A stretch of DNA of 64,000 nucleotides. Source: Ricinus communis (Eukaryota > Streptophyta > Magnoliopsida > Malpighiales > Euphorbiaceae). Where the stretch lies: positions 25,506,888 through 25,570,887 of the forward strand of contig NC_063260.1 in NCBI RefSeq assembly GCF_019578655.1. Direction: 5' to 3'. Both the position numbers and the translations under genes were made by a program. The notes beneath the pieces were generated by a model. The model saw nothing but the letters and a program-made list of their open reading frames with translations, searched no databases and was not told where the DNA came from. This document shows positions 12,511 through 23,637 of the stretch, in pieces (within the stretch, counting starts at the first letter, position 1; each line of letters opens with the position of its first letter).

Positions 12511-13553
12511 GTTTGGTATCAGAGCAGTTAGATCTGGGTGAGACTATAGCCGCTATGGTGAAGAAGAAAGCTACGGTTAATGATGGGTCTCGACTCCAAT
12601 CAATGGAGGAACAAATGAAGATACTGGATCAAAGGTCTGAAGAATTTCGCAAGGAGGTCTTTGTTCAATTGGAAATGCAAAATCAGCAGTTCCAGGCACA
12701 AAAAGAAGCCTAGGAAAGGGCACAAGTTTCTCAGCAAGCATTGCAACAACAGATGGCACAGATGATAGAGATGCTTCGAACTTTGTCTACCAGTACAACT
12801 CCCAAAGTTCATCAATCAATTCCTATATCAGTGCCACCAGTTCCTGTAGCAGCTGAGGGCAGGCAACGCCACATCAATCTGGGCAATGCAAACATTGAAA
12901 CTCAAACAAAAACACATCATGGTAGTACCATCAACGATAGTCGAGGTATACTTCCATCTCCCTCTATTATAAATAGAAATATTAATGGGCAAACTAGACC
13001 ACAAATTGGTCAATCTGCCGCAGAATTTGGGCAGACAAACTGGAACTCCAGTTTTGGAAGTATGGGAGGCAGGATTCCAAAAGTGGAGTTATCTCACTTT
13101 GAAGGGAATAATCCTAGACTGTGGATCAAAAAATGTGAGAAATATTTTCAGCTGTACTCTATTCCAAATGAACAAAAGATAGATATAGCATCTTTGTATT
13201 TAGGGGATAGAGCTGATATATGGTACCAAGGATGGCAGGCTCAAACTAGAAGTAGTGATTGGGGTAAGTTTAGTGAAGAGTTATGTAGGAGATTTGGGGA
13301 ATTAACAATTGAGGATGTTGTTGAAGAATTCAATAAATTAAAGCAAAAGAACTCTGTGTTAGAATACCTGGAAAAATTTGAGGAACTTAAATCCTTGATA
13401 CTTAAATACCATCCTTGGCTAGATGAACACTATTTTGTCTCTAGTTTCATCAGTGGATTAGGGAAGGAGCTGAGACCCTTGGTAAAGCTTTTTAAACCCA
13501 ATACTTTAATACAAGCTTGTGAGCAAGCAAGACTTCAAGAGCAGTCCTTTTAA
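12492..13553 (+). pseudogene. retrotransposon gag, interrupted
   Basis: Two stretches lie in one frame (to 12710, then 12741-13553), separated by a TAG at 12711-12713. The second part has a typical Ty3 gag core: WIKKCEKYF, then ALYLGDRA-like and SFISGL-like positions. A zinc knuckle of C-x2-C-x7-H-x-C spacing lies past the TAA at 13551, at about 13752-13797, in the frame that continues into the protease. The LTR-derived ATG at 12492 may not be the original start. Confidence 0.85.
12514..12525 (+). other. primer binding site, tRNA-iMet type
   Basis: TGGTATCAGAGC is complementary to the 3' end of plant initiator-Met tRNA, the usual primer of Ty3 and Ty1 elements. It begins four bases after the LTR end. 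Confidence 0.92.
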
Positions 13554-13778
13554 GCTCTCCTAAAAAAACAAAAGTTTTCTACCTCTACCAAAACTCAAAG
13601 TTCATCCTCCACTTTTATTAAAAACCAACCTAATTTCTCTAGTAGCACCAAAATATCACTTAAACCTGAAACACTTAACCCTTCCAATTCAAACACTAGT
13701 CAACCCGACACTTCCAAAACCAATTCATGGCCAAAAAAGAATTACGGGCAGTGTTACAAATGTGGTGATAAGTACTTT

Positions 13779-14225
13779 GTGGGGCATGTATGTAATAAGC
13801 AACTAAATGTGCTCACGGGTGTAGAAGCAGAGGAAGAAGAAGTCAAAGAAGGGGATGAGAGACTGACGGAGTCAAAAAATGTAGAGGATAGTATTGAGAT
13901 ATCCCTTCATGCCACTGAGGGCACTGAGGCAACCAATTCCTTGAAAATTAAAGGGGAGGTGAATGGAAAGCAAATAATGATTTTGGTTGATAGTGGAAGC
14001 ACCCATAGTTTTGTGGATGCTATAAATTGGCCTATTTCTAAGGCAAAAACACTTTGGGTTACTGTTGCTAATGGACAGCATATGATCAACAAAACAACAT
14101 GTGAGAAGTTTAGGTGGAAGATGCATGGTCATGAATTTGATTATAGTTTCAGGGTTCTAAAGTTGAGAGGGCATGACATGGTTTCAGGTGTGGATTGGAT
14201 GAGGCATTTTAGCCCTGTCCTTTGA
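13779..14225 (+). pseudogene. retrotransposon zinc-knuckle tail and aspartic protease, broken
   Basis: Contains the retropepsin active-site signature VDSGSTHSF at about 13986-14012, preceded by an acidic linker. The frame is lost at about 14222, where a TGA follows; the coding similarity resumes in another frame before 14310. It would process the Gag-Pol polyprotein, but it is separated from the reverse transcriptase frame here. Confidence 0.85.
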
Positions 14226-14309
14226 TTTTATGAAAATGACATTGTCATTCAAGTATGGTGAGGAGAATGTGATTCTTGCTGTATTACTAAAAAGGGAGAA
14301 TTAAGGTCT

Positions 14310-15590
14310 ATGACTTGTAAGAGTTTGCAGAAATTGATGAAGAAAGGGTGGCATCAGCTAACTGGACAATTATTTTCTGTGTCATGTATTACCAGCCCCG
14401 AAAATCAAACACTCAAACCTACCTCTAAAAATCCACCGATTTCTGAACCAATCCAAAACTTGTTGCAGCACTATTTTGATGTGTTTGCAGAACCCAAGAC
14501 ACTACCACCAATAAGAAACTTTAATCATGCCATTCCATTAAAACCAGATTCTCAACCAGTAAACATAAGGCCTTACAGGTATCCCTACTTTCAGAAAACT
14601 GAGATTGAACAAGAAGTGGCTGAAATGTTGAATAATGGCATCATCCAACCAAGTAACAACCCCTTTGCATCTCTTGTACTCCTTGTTAAAAAGAAAGATG
14701 GGAGTTGGAGGTTTTGTGTCGATTATAGGCAGTTTAACACTCAGACAGTAAAAGACAAGTTTCTAATTCCTGTGATTGACGATCTTCTAGATGAATTGAA
14801 TGGAGCCTCTTTCTTCACCAAACTAGATTTAAGATCCGGTTACCACCAGATTAGAGTTAAAGCAACTGATGTTCCTAAAACTGCCTTTCGCACACATCAT
14901 GGTCATTATGAATTCTTGGTTATGCCATTTGGGCTAACAAATGCTCCTGCCACTTTCCAAGCTCTAATGAATAAAGTGTTTGGTGCTTATCTTAGAAGAT
15001 TCATATTGGTGTTCTTTGATGACATACTCATTTATAGCAGCAGCATAGAGGACCACCTTCAACATTTGAACACTGCCTTACAGCTGCTTAGGAAGCACCA
15101 ATTATTTGTCAAACTGACGAAATGCACTTTTGCACAGCCTCAAGTGGAGTATTTGGGACATATTATTGATCAAAGAGGTGTCAGCACTGATCTTAGCAAG
15201 ATTGTAGTGATGAGGGAATGGCCCACTCCAATTGAAATTAAATCCTTAAGAGGATTCTTGGGATTGACTGGCTATTACAGGAAGTTTATAAAAGGGTATG
15301 GAGTCATCAGTAGACCATTGACAGAGCTACTCAAGAAAAATTCCTTTTATTGGAGCTCTGCAGCTGAAGAGGCATTTCAACAACTCAAACAAGCCATGTG
15401 CACTGCTCCAGTACTAGCCTTACCTGATTTTACCAAGCCCTTTGTTTTAGAAACTGATGCCAGTGGAAAAGGAATGGGAGCGGTACTAATGCAAAACCAG
15501 AAACCTTTAGCTTATATTAGTAAGGCATTTGGCAGCAAGCAGATGGATGCATCAATATATGAGAAAGAGCTAATGGCCATATTTTTTTAG
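14310..15590 (+). pseudogene. retrotransposon reverse transcriptase and RNase H start
   Basis: A 426-codon open stretch with ordered RT motifs: [29 protein letters not shown], the catalytic FFDDILIYS (the xxDD box), and YLGHII. The connection YYRKFI and the RNase H start [16 protein letters not shown] follow. The frame is lost inside RNase H in a T-run at 15582-15588. Beyond it are TAG and TGA stops at 15668 and 15705, where Glu- or Gln-type and Trp codons would be expected. Confidence 0.9.
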
Positions 15591-15850
15591 GGTAGGAAAA
15601 TGGAGACATTATTTATGCAATGCTCCATTTATTATAAAGACTGACCAAGAGAGCATCAAGTTCCTTTTATAGCAGAAGCTTCATTCACATTTACAACAAA
15701 AATGACTCTCTAAATTGCTAGGGCTGGATTATAGTATCTTATATCACAAGGGAGTCGAAAATAAGGCAGCAGATGCCCTTTCAAGGAAGGGTTGGCCTGA
15801 AGATGGAGTAGGCAGCTGCTATTCTTATTTCTGCTATACAACCACTATGG

Positions 15851-16504
15851 ATGGAAGAGGTTATCAGCAGCTATAATGGTGACAAAACAATTTCAAGTAT
15901 CCTAGAAGCTCTGCTTATTAATGGTAAGTCCAAGGAGCCATATGCTTGTATTAATGGCCTTCTTAAATATAAAGGCAGAATTGTAATCGGTGCCAATGGG
16001 GATTTGAGGTCCAAAATTTTGCGAGAATGTCACAATTCTCCTATGGGTGGCCATTCTGGTATCAAAAGTACTTGTGACAGGGTTAAGGCTCTTTTCTTTT
16101 GGCAAGGAATGAAGTCTGATATATATACACTTGGGTACTGCAGTGTGAGGTGTGTCCGAAATGTAAGACCGAGAATGTTGCATTCCCTGGCTTGTTACAT
16201 CCCTTGCCAATTCCTGACAGAGCTTGGGAATCTATTTCTATGGACTTCATATCATTTCATACTTCTGTCTCACCCTTTTACAGCTTCAAAGGTGGCACAA
16301 TTATTTCTTAGCCATATTTACAAGCTTCATGGGTTGCCTAAAGATATAACTACAGACAGAGACAAGATCTTCACTAGTGTATTTTGGCAAGAACTCTTTA
16401 AAATGGTAGGAGTTAAACTCAATTTGAGCACCTCCTATCACCTCAGTCTGATGGCCAAACCGAAAGAGTTAACATGTGCTTGGAAAATTACCTGCGATGT
16501 ATGA
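15851..16504 (+). pseudogene. retrotransposon integrase, frameshifted
   Basis: An H2C2 zinc-binding start is visible (HNSPMGGHSG, then WQGM), and the core includes GLPKDITTDRD with the second catalytic aspartate. The frame switches at about 16130 (loss of the second half of the zinc finger) and again before 16290, and the segment ends in a stop at 16502. The first catalytic Asp region is readable only in another frame. Confidence 0.8.
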
Positions 16505-17273
16505 CTTTCCAAAAGCCTAACTTATGGTGCAAATGGCTCTACCTAGCTGAGTGGTGGTACAACACTACTTACCATACTAGCCTAAAAATGTCTCCATATC
16601 AAGCTTTATATGGGCATCCTCCTCAACAACTCACTATAGTGCATGTTACCTCAACCTCTGTAGCTACTGTGGATGAATTGCTGCAATAGAGAAGAGAAAT
16701 GAACCAGATCATCAAAGATCAATTATTGGTGGCCCAAAACAGGTACAAACAATTTGCTGACCAAAAAAGAAGTGAAAGAGCATTTGTAGTAGGGGATTTA
16801 GTTCTTTTAAAATTGCAACCTTATCGGCAGAATTCTGTAGCCATCAGAAAATGCATAAAACTGTCTACAAAGTGCTGGCCAAAGTAGGTCCTGTGGCCTA
16901 TAAACTTGAATTGCCTGCAGGTTCCCAGATTCATCCTGTCTTCTATGTTTCCTTGCTAAGACAATTCAAAGGAGACTCCACTAGTTGTTCATCACAACCC
17001 CCAATTTTACACAACAGTGGAGAGTTAAAAGTATTTCCTTTGGCGATTCTTCAACACAGAGAAGTTATTAGAAAGAAGCTTCCAGTTCAACAAGTATTAG
17101 TTCAATGGGCTAATCTATCTGCAGATGATGCTACTTGGGAGGATGTGCAATTTCTGAAAAGTCAATTTCCAGATTTTTTCCTTGAGGACAAGGAAGTTCT
17201 TCAAGAAGGGGGTAATGTTAAAAACCCAGTTGAGAAAGGCCCTACGTTTCAGGTGCAAGTCACTAAGGAATAG
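16474..17273 (+). pseudogene. retrotransposon integrase C terminus and chromodomain-like tail
   Basis: Three overlapping open stretches (16474-16689, 16699-16887, 16851-17273) contain the end of the integrase (WWYNTTYH, MSPYQALYG), a GPVAYKLELP segment, and a chromodomain-like end (VLVQWANLSADDATWED). In chromoviruses this module guides insertion to specific chromatin. The last stretch runs into the 3' LTR. Confidence 0.82.
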
Positions 17274-17642
17274 CAGATGATAAGCTAAAGGAAAGAGATG
17301 TTGAGCTGTCGGTTGTTATTTGAATGGATTTGTTTGCTAGCTAGAGTTTGTTATTGCTGTAGTATTGTTGGTCGCTCTTTTGTCAATATTCCATTTCTCT
17401 TGTGGAAATGATTAGCTGAATATGACAGCTGTTAAACCATTATTTTAATTTATCTTTTTGCCAATTATAGGCTATTTATTTCTTGTTTTTGAGAGGTTGG
17501 GACATGGAATTTTATCAATGAATATCAAGTCATTTTTGACAGTTTCTCTCAAAAACTTCTTTCTATTTTCTTATTCTTAAGCTTCTCTTATTTTCTATTT
17601 CTTATTCCACTGCAATCCACTCTATGAGCCAGGATCTTGACA
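17216..17642 (+). repeat. 3' LTR
   Basis: Begins TGTTAAAAACCC directly after the purine-rich tract AAGAAGGGGG and TAA, and ends TTGACA, followed by the TTTAA duplication. A 4-base deletion relative to the 5' LTR lies near 17330, with further one-base indels near each end. Confidence 0.93.
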
Positions 17643-18526
17643 TTTAACAAGCAGTAAAAGAAAGGCTTTCAACACCTATCATGCTACATAATAATAAAAA
17701 TGGTAACCAGTTTTTCCCTTAAGAAACTCTCACCAAGTCCTCTTGGAGCAATAATTGAATTTTCAATGAAGTAATTCTGCTGGAAAAGAAACATATTTTT
17801 CAAAGGGCAGTTTGATCAACATTTTCCAGAGAAAAGTCACATAACTGGTCTATTTTTCCCATGCCTTCAAGGAATCATACGCCAACTTCAGGGCTATAGG
17901 AAATCAAAGTATAAAGAACCACGGCCTTAGCATATCAAAACACCTTCAGAAGGCCCAGAAAAGGAATTTTAGTTGAGGTTTTTGATGTTTTAACTTTCTA
18001 CTTGATCTCAGTTGTGCATGATGGACATTTGGTCCACCGGCCGATTCATAAGCAACTTAAAAATGCAGAAATAATAGATGATGGCAGCAATATGACCGCA
18101 GAGAATACAAAAAGAAGAGAAGGGGAAAGAAAACATCTTTGTAAAACTCCTAAGAACCAGTCCACCAGTATAGTTTATCCTCACTGACGAACATAGGTGA
18201 AGAAAAGAAGTTGCAGCTCAAAGAAGGAACAATTAAAATCACTCACTCTCTACTTTATACTAAAAGCAATACTACTCATGTCTGGGCATCCATCGGTGAT
18301 GTCAAGAACCCAACATAAGAAAATACTCTATAACAAAATGAAATAGCACAAGATGAAAGAAAAGTCTATGGATGAAAGGAACGAATTTAAATAGCACAAG
18401 ATTTATTTGTATAAAAAGCAATAATGTTGTACAAGTTCTGTTGATAACATCTACTACACAAATATCTACAACTGAGACAAAACAGCCACCAAAGAAACAT
18501 AACAGAACAGAGAATTTACAGCTAGC

Positions 18527-20059
18527 TTACATTGATATTGGGAAACAACCACTGATGTTCACCATTTCGCAACGATTATCCATGACATATCTAAAAGGCT
18601 TAATCTTAATTCTGCTAATAAGATCAGATTCACCAGTTGCATTCTTTGTTATATTTACAACATTAACAAGAAGACGATGACGACAGATTGCATAGTCGGA
18701 GTGATTTGACGACTGTTCAAGGCCGACTTTCACGACACAAAGTTTACCTTCTCCCACAACAGATACAAATGCATCTCCAGATGTTAACATTAAATTGTTA
18801 GAAACCTTTCCATCATCACCATATAAATATGGAATCGGATTATCAAATCCATTTTCAGCCTTGGAGTCGTAAGCAAAGAATGGAGTGAAACATATGTCAT
18901 CAATGAAAACACTCCCACCTTGAAAAGGGAATCGTTGGACACCTAAGGTCACATCAAGGTATCTCCATGTCTTGGCAGATTGCTTCACATCAATCACATA
19001 AATACCACGGTTAGTTGAAATATACAGGCTTGAATTTTGAACAGAATACGACTCGATTCTATAATAATCATCGAATCTGCGACGTTTTGAGTAGTTGAAT
19101 GGTTCAGGAAGGGCAAACCAGCACTCATGTACTAGATCAAAAACTTCAAAGTTAGGGAATTGGAAATGATCGCTCCTTGCATAAAATAGTAGCGAAGAAA
19201 AAACACAAATAGTATCAGCTACAACCGCAGCAATAGGGGCAACCTTTCCAGCCTGCATCTGTGGACCATGACTCAGCTCACTCTTCTGTAACATAATCCT
19301 ATCATCAGGAATTGAAATATCATGGATATACATATCAGACTCCCAATTGAATTTCTTTTCCTCCTTTCCTGTTACTTCTGCTTGGGAAGAATCAGAATCC
19401 GAAGAATCATCATCGGAAGATAGGTTGGTGTATTGACCACCGAACATATACAGTTTGGACTTCCAAACCGCAAAAGCCATGCCGTCTGGATATCTTTTAT
19501 CCAATTGAATGATTGGATCCAGTTCCAGAATACCAGATTGATTCGTTTGCACGGAATTATCGTTATTAGTATAGCTAGAAGCAGTAAGACCTAAAGATTC
19601 CAATAACGGGACAATATCATAACTAGGATCTGTGCCTTTTCTTTGATAAGGGGGAACAAGGATTATTAGGAATAGAGATATTGGGAGCAAATTAAGATGA
19701 TGAGAGGACGCCCACCTAGAGACTAGAACAAACTTAAAAAGAAACCAAAGAACAACTAAAGCAAAACAAAGTAAACTTCTCCATAATTGAACTTTACTGC
19801 TCCTGCTGACATCTGTGCTAGTACCACTAGGATCGGAATTGGAAGACTTTTCCGATGGCAGAACATCATCATCATAATCACGGTTACCGCCCGAATTGAG
19901 ATGTAAAGCGTATATAGAGTACAGAGGCTGATTATCGCTATAAGTAGATTCATGATCGAAAATCAAGTAACAAACAATTAGCACTGATTGAGACGATGAG
20001 GCGGTGTCTGAGGAGATCAGAGATGAAGCTGACCGCTTTGACAATTTTGTTGTGGCCAT
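18527..20059 (-). CDS. kelch-like beta-propeller protein with two hydrophobic segments
   Basis: An intact intronless frame of 510 codons, ATG at 20059. The N terminus is Ser-rich. Two hydrophobic segments, about 93-113 and 122-137, could be membrane helices. The C-terminal two thirds carries kelch-like features: SKLYMFGGQ at 201-209, an acidic Ser/Asp run at 214-226, DMYIHDI at 242-248, FEVFDL followed by CWFALPEPF, and IYVIDV, each resembling a propeller blade strand. Plants have many poorly characterised kelch-type single-exon proteins without an F-box, and no F-box is seen here. I infer a membrane-anchored propeller, possibly a protein-binding scaffold, but have no direct evidence of function. 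The short region before the first hydrophobic segment (VLIVCYLIF) may be another strand. Confidence 0.8.
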   Translation of the reverse strand: MATTKLSKRSASSLISSDTASSSQSVLIVCYLIFDHESTYSDNQPLYSIYALHLNSGGNRDYDDDVLPSEKSSNSDPSGTSTDVSRSSKVQLWRSLLCFALVVLWFLFKFVLVSRWASSHHLNLLPISLFLIILVPPYQRKGTDPSYDIVPLLESLGLTASSYTNNDNSVQTNQSGILELDPIIQLDKRYPDGMAFAVWKSKLYMFGGQYTNLSSDDDSSDSDSSQAEVTGKEEKKFNWESDMYIHDISIPDDRIMLQKSELSHGPQMQAGKVAPIAAVVADTICVFSSLLFYARSDHFQFPNFEVFDLVHECWFALPEPFNYSKRRRFDDYYRIESYSVQNSSLYISTNRGIYVIDVKQSAKTWRYLDVTLGVQRFPFQGGSVFIDDICFTPFFAYDSKAENGFDNPIPYLYGDDGKVSNNLMLTSGDAFVSVVGEGKLCVVKVGLEQSSNHSDYAICRHRLLVNVVNITKNATGESDLISRIKIKPFRYVMDNRCEMVNISGCFPISM

Positions 20060-21344
20060 ATTGGTTTGTGGTTAGGCTGTTGGCTTATTATTTAACAATC
20101 TATATACTGCTATTCTCTTTGATCATGACTAGTGTGAATGGCAGCGATGGTAATGATAATGGTGGAGAGAAAGTATCCGGAGAAATGAAATTTCAAATGC
20201 CAAGCAGGGGCCTAGGAGTTTTCTATGACATTAAAGTTTTCAAAAGTTAGATGTGCTCGGTATCTTTAAGAAAAAGAAATGAATTTAAAATGACTTGATA
20301 GGTGGATCAAATGTGTATGACAAGCCTTCACAAATTGATATAAGTTAAACAAAGACGAAGTCACATTCATCTTCACGTTTCTCATAAGGAATAGTTTTAT
20401 ACTAGTTACAGAAACACAAGATTACTCTACCGACTCTCTCAAGACCGGAAGGAAGATTCAAAGTCAACACCGAAAAAGAAAAAAACTGGAAAACAGCAAT
20501 GGCAAAAGGGAAGACTCACTTGACGATCGTATATTCATGAAGACCGGGAGTGATCTCGTCTCCGTATCGGGCTGCTTAAATGAATTCGATGTGAAGCAAA
20601 CAAAAGCCACAGTAGACACACATATATATAATTTTTAGAGTAGAGGGACACGAGGAAGCCGGGTATGTATGTCGATCTCCCTCTCTTAATATCCCTTTCA
20701 TTTTTCTTATGTCTTTTTGCATCTTGCTCGTTTCTCTGCCATCGAGTAGTAGTCTCTGTGATCCTCCATGCATTCTTCAATATTTGTTTTGCTGCTTTCT
20801 CTCTCTCTCTCTCTCTCTGTATATATATATATAAAATATAGTTTTTGGTTTCTTAGTAGTCACTCCTGACCTGAGGGAAGTTTTCTTAACATACAGTTTG
20901 TCTTTTTTCAACCGTTGTATCTACGAGATTCATTTTCCCACTTTAAATCTGTTTTTGTCGGATCAAAAATTTCATAACCAGCACATCAGAGTAAGACAAA
21001 CTTCTAATGGTTACGACCATTCTGGCTACTGACGCATCTCGACTTGGGTTTTTTACTTAAATATGTCAAAAAAAGAAAATAATTCCTTATATAAGTGTTG
21101 TAGAGAGTGCGGCCTCTAGAGCACATGTGACCCGACATTATAAGATCTATAAAACATTCAACAACTATTGCCTCCAGATAGACAAATGAATAATAAAAAT
21201 TTATACTTTGATAATTAAAACAACTCTTATATACAGCAAGAAACCACCCAGTTCATAATTCCATTTTATCAAACAAATATACAACATAAAAAAATTATAT
21301 AAAAATAAACAAATAATAAATAAATAAATTCGACCATACATACC
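20060..21344. other. intergenic, with a CT microsatellite
   Basis: The 5' flank of the kelch-like gene lies on the left. A CT repeat at about 20799-20818 is followed by an (AT)n run at 20820-20835. No supported gene was seen. Confidence 0.5.
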
Positions 21345-21512
21345 TCTTATATACTTCTCCAAAAGTTCCACCCCAGAGCCATTTCCTAAATAAGCCATCA
21401 ACATACCGGTGACCTTCCCACACTTCAATTGTAGCAGTAGCATTCCCTGATACAAAAGCGACTGGATGCTTTATTGTTGCCTCAGTAGAGTATTGAGGTA
21501 AAAATGCAGGCG
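21345..21512 (-). pseudogene. kinase-like exon fragment with a glycine-rich-loop motif
   Basis: On the minus strand a 56-codon stretch reads IEVWEGHRYVDGLFRKW and then WGGTFGEVYK, the latter fitting the kinase loop GxGxFGxVYK apart from the first glycine. It ends at a donor-like GTATGT. An acceptor-like TAAAAG precedes it. No further exon is evident on this strand downstream. The IRE1-like gene starting at 23638 is on the opposite strand and seems to lack just this part of a kinase N lobe, so the two may come from a rearranged or inverted paralogue pair. It could also be a chance open stretch. Confidence 0.35.
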
Positions 21513-22982
21513 TCTTTTATTGTAAAGAAATTGTAAAACCCACCACGTCACAACATATTAAACCAACAAGTATGACTATTTTCTTGGTTTGATTTCACTG
21601 ATCTTTTTCTCTCGGTATTTCTACTTGTTCTTGTACATGTACCTCTTCCTCGCTTGGCGTTTTTTAATATGATACTGAATTTATATGAGGTTCAATAATG
21701 AGTTTTCTTTTTCCTTCCAGATTTGAGGTATTTCTTGATTTACAAAAAAAAATTCTAATTTTATTAAGAAGAAAGGGTCAATCCGAATGTTGTAAAAGAA
21801 GATTGAATTGACTCGTCTAAAATGAAAATGAGTTCAAAGAATATTTACTACTGTTTAGTTTTTCTACTAACTAAGGGGTTTAGATTACAGGTTTTAAAAA
21901 CTTTAGTTACTTGTTTGCACCTAAAAAAATAATTCAGGAACAAATGTACTCCTAACTATAAATGTTAAGGGTAAAAATGCACCTTTTTCCATATTTCCTT
22001 ATATATGCTATTTATTCCCAGGCAGTAGTGTGGAAAAAGTCAAATCATACATAGCAAACAGTTTGTCTGTCGATCTTTGGCTAAGTATTTTACTCTTTTT
22101 TTAAATCACGTTTTGAAGGTTCGCTGGTTTAATTTCAACCATATAACCGCCGCATGTACGTTACCATGTTTGGCTTATTTATTTATTTATATTTTATAAT
22201 TTTATATTAATATTAATAATTATCTAAAAATATATTCAAAATTTTTATTTTATAGTTATTATAATTCTTTTATGATTGTAAATTATAAAAATTGATATTA
22301 ATATACAATTATAAAAGAAATTGGAAAATAAAAGTGCCATGTTATTTCTTTTCAAATTTAATTTTTTTGATTTATAATTTTATAACATTAAAATAATCCT
22401 AATTTAATAAATTTTATTTTGAAAATATTGAAAAAGAATAATATTAAAATATAAATAACAAATTTTAAAAAATTCCAGGCATGATCTTTTTTTTTTTTAT
22501 AAAAATCACAACATTATTTAAATAGTTATTATATTCAATTATAATAATAATTATTTTTATCTTATAGTTTTTATTTTATAATTCATGTTAGAAAATTAGT
22601 TATATACTAAAAATGAACTTGAGAATGCTAAATAACTATAAATTAACTAAATTTTATATTGAAAATACAAAAAAATAATATTAAAATATAAACAGTAAAT
22701 TGTAAAAAAATTCTATTTTTTAGGATAAAAATAACATTATTATCTGATTAGAAAACTATTCATTAGTTGATATAATATTAAAATATAATTAATATATTAT
22801 TTTTTAAAATTAGAATTAATGTGTAACTAGAAATGTAACTTATAAAATAATAAAATAATAGAAAAACTATAGAACTATACATAAACTTGAATCTATGTGT
22901 GAAAAGTAAGTATACATGTAAAAATAAAAATCTCATATGTTAAAAATTAAATATACATGTTAAAAATATTTAGATTTCATAA

Positions 22983-23051
<69 letters not shown>

Positions 23052-23637
23052 ATGTAGTTAATTAATTAAGAATATCCTATTTTTGATGAAGTATATGTTA
23101 GCAAAAATAAATTGGAAGAGTTGTAGGTAGTTAAATTGAAAAAAAAAAGAAAAGAAAAGAAAAGAATACTAGTACTAAAAATAAAAAAGATATAAATATC
23201 AATTAAATATAAAATGTAAAAAGTTAATACCGAAAGATTAATTTAGCTCTTTCTTTGTTTAACGGTGGTATACTTATCCGACATTTTAGATGAGATTTTA
23301 ATACAAGGAAATTACTAGATGAGCAAAACCAATGCATGTGGTATTGACTAATACGATGATTGAAATTGCATCTGGTTTAGGATATATTTGAAATTCTTTG
23401 GAGGATGTTAAAACCTTGATATAAATTAACTATCTTCTTCTATTTTTGACATTTCTTTTTTAAAGAAGAAAAAAATTGTAAAGCGTATTTGGCTTAGTGT
23501 AGTTTCAATCAGGGCCTTAGTGAAAATGTACTAAAATTGTTAAACTAAATTATGTATGTATTATATAATGTGGGCATATAATCTTTTGGTATGTATCTAT
23601 AATTTATTTGGATGATTTGATATGTATGTAATGCAGA
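21513..23637. other. AT-rich spacer
   Basis: Very AT-rich sequence with a long (AT)n microsatellite listed separately. No supported gene on either strand. The final bases, TGCAG at 23632-23636, look like a splice acceptor for the gene that follows. Confidence 0.55.
22988..23045. repeat. (AT)n microsatellite, about 29 copies
   Basis: An essentially perfect AT dinucleotide run of about 58 bases. A hypervariable-type simple repeat. Confidence 0.97.

Larger units (their letters stand above)
12080..17642 (+). mobile_element. Ty3-type LTR retrotransposon with chromodomain-like C terminus, degenerate
   Basis: A structurally complete element of 5563 bases. It has a 5' LTR (12080-12510), a tRNA-iMet-type primer binding site (12514-12525), gag, protease, reverse transcriptase, RNase H and integrase in Ty3 order, a chromodomain-like tail, a purine-rich tract at 17203-17212 and a 3' LTR (17216-17642). 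Target duplication TTTAA is exact at 12075-12079 and 17643-17647. By eye the LTRs differ at about 21-22 substitutions in some 425 aligned bases (about 5 percent) plus three small indels. Coding frames carry several stops and frameshifts, so it is not autonomous now. Length, short LTRs and the chromodomain recall Reina-like chromoviruses, but the lineage is a guess. Confidence 0.95.
11490..18330 (-). repeat. decayed partial duplicate of the UBC (E2) locus, split by a retrotransposon
   Basis: Excluding the element at 12080-17642, blocks of this interval match the E2 gene at 27415-31440 in order and orientation. 11490-12079 matches 27415-27960 (3' flank, last exon, start of last intron). 17643-17680 continues the match at about 27960. 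17715-17760 matches 30028-30105. 18050-18090 matches 30170-30218. 18135-18310 matches 31245-31435. Exons 3 to 5 lie in a gap of the copy, and exons 1-2 are beyond the matching part. Only a frameshifted last exon remains. About 240 bases at 17765-18045 have no counterpart seen in the E2 gene. Identity was judged by eye. Confidence 0.8.

Noticed and set aside
12514..12525. Initiator-tRNA-like sequence
   Set aside because: It is only the 12-base primer binding site of the retrotransposon; no tRNA fold surrounds it.
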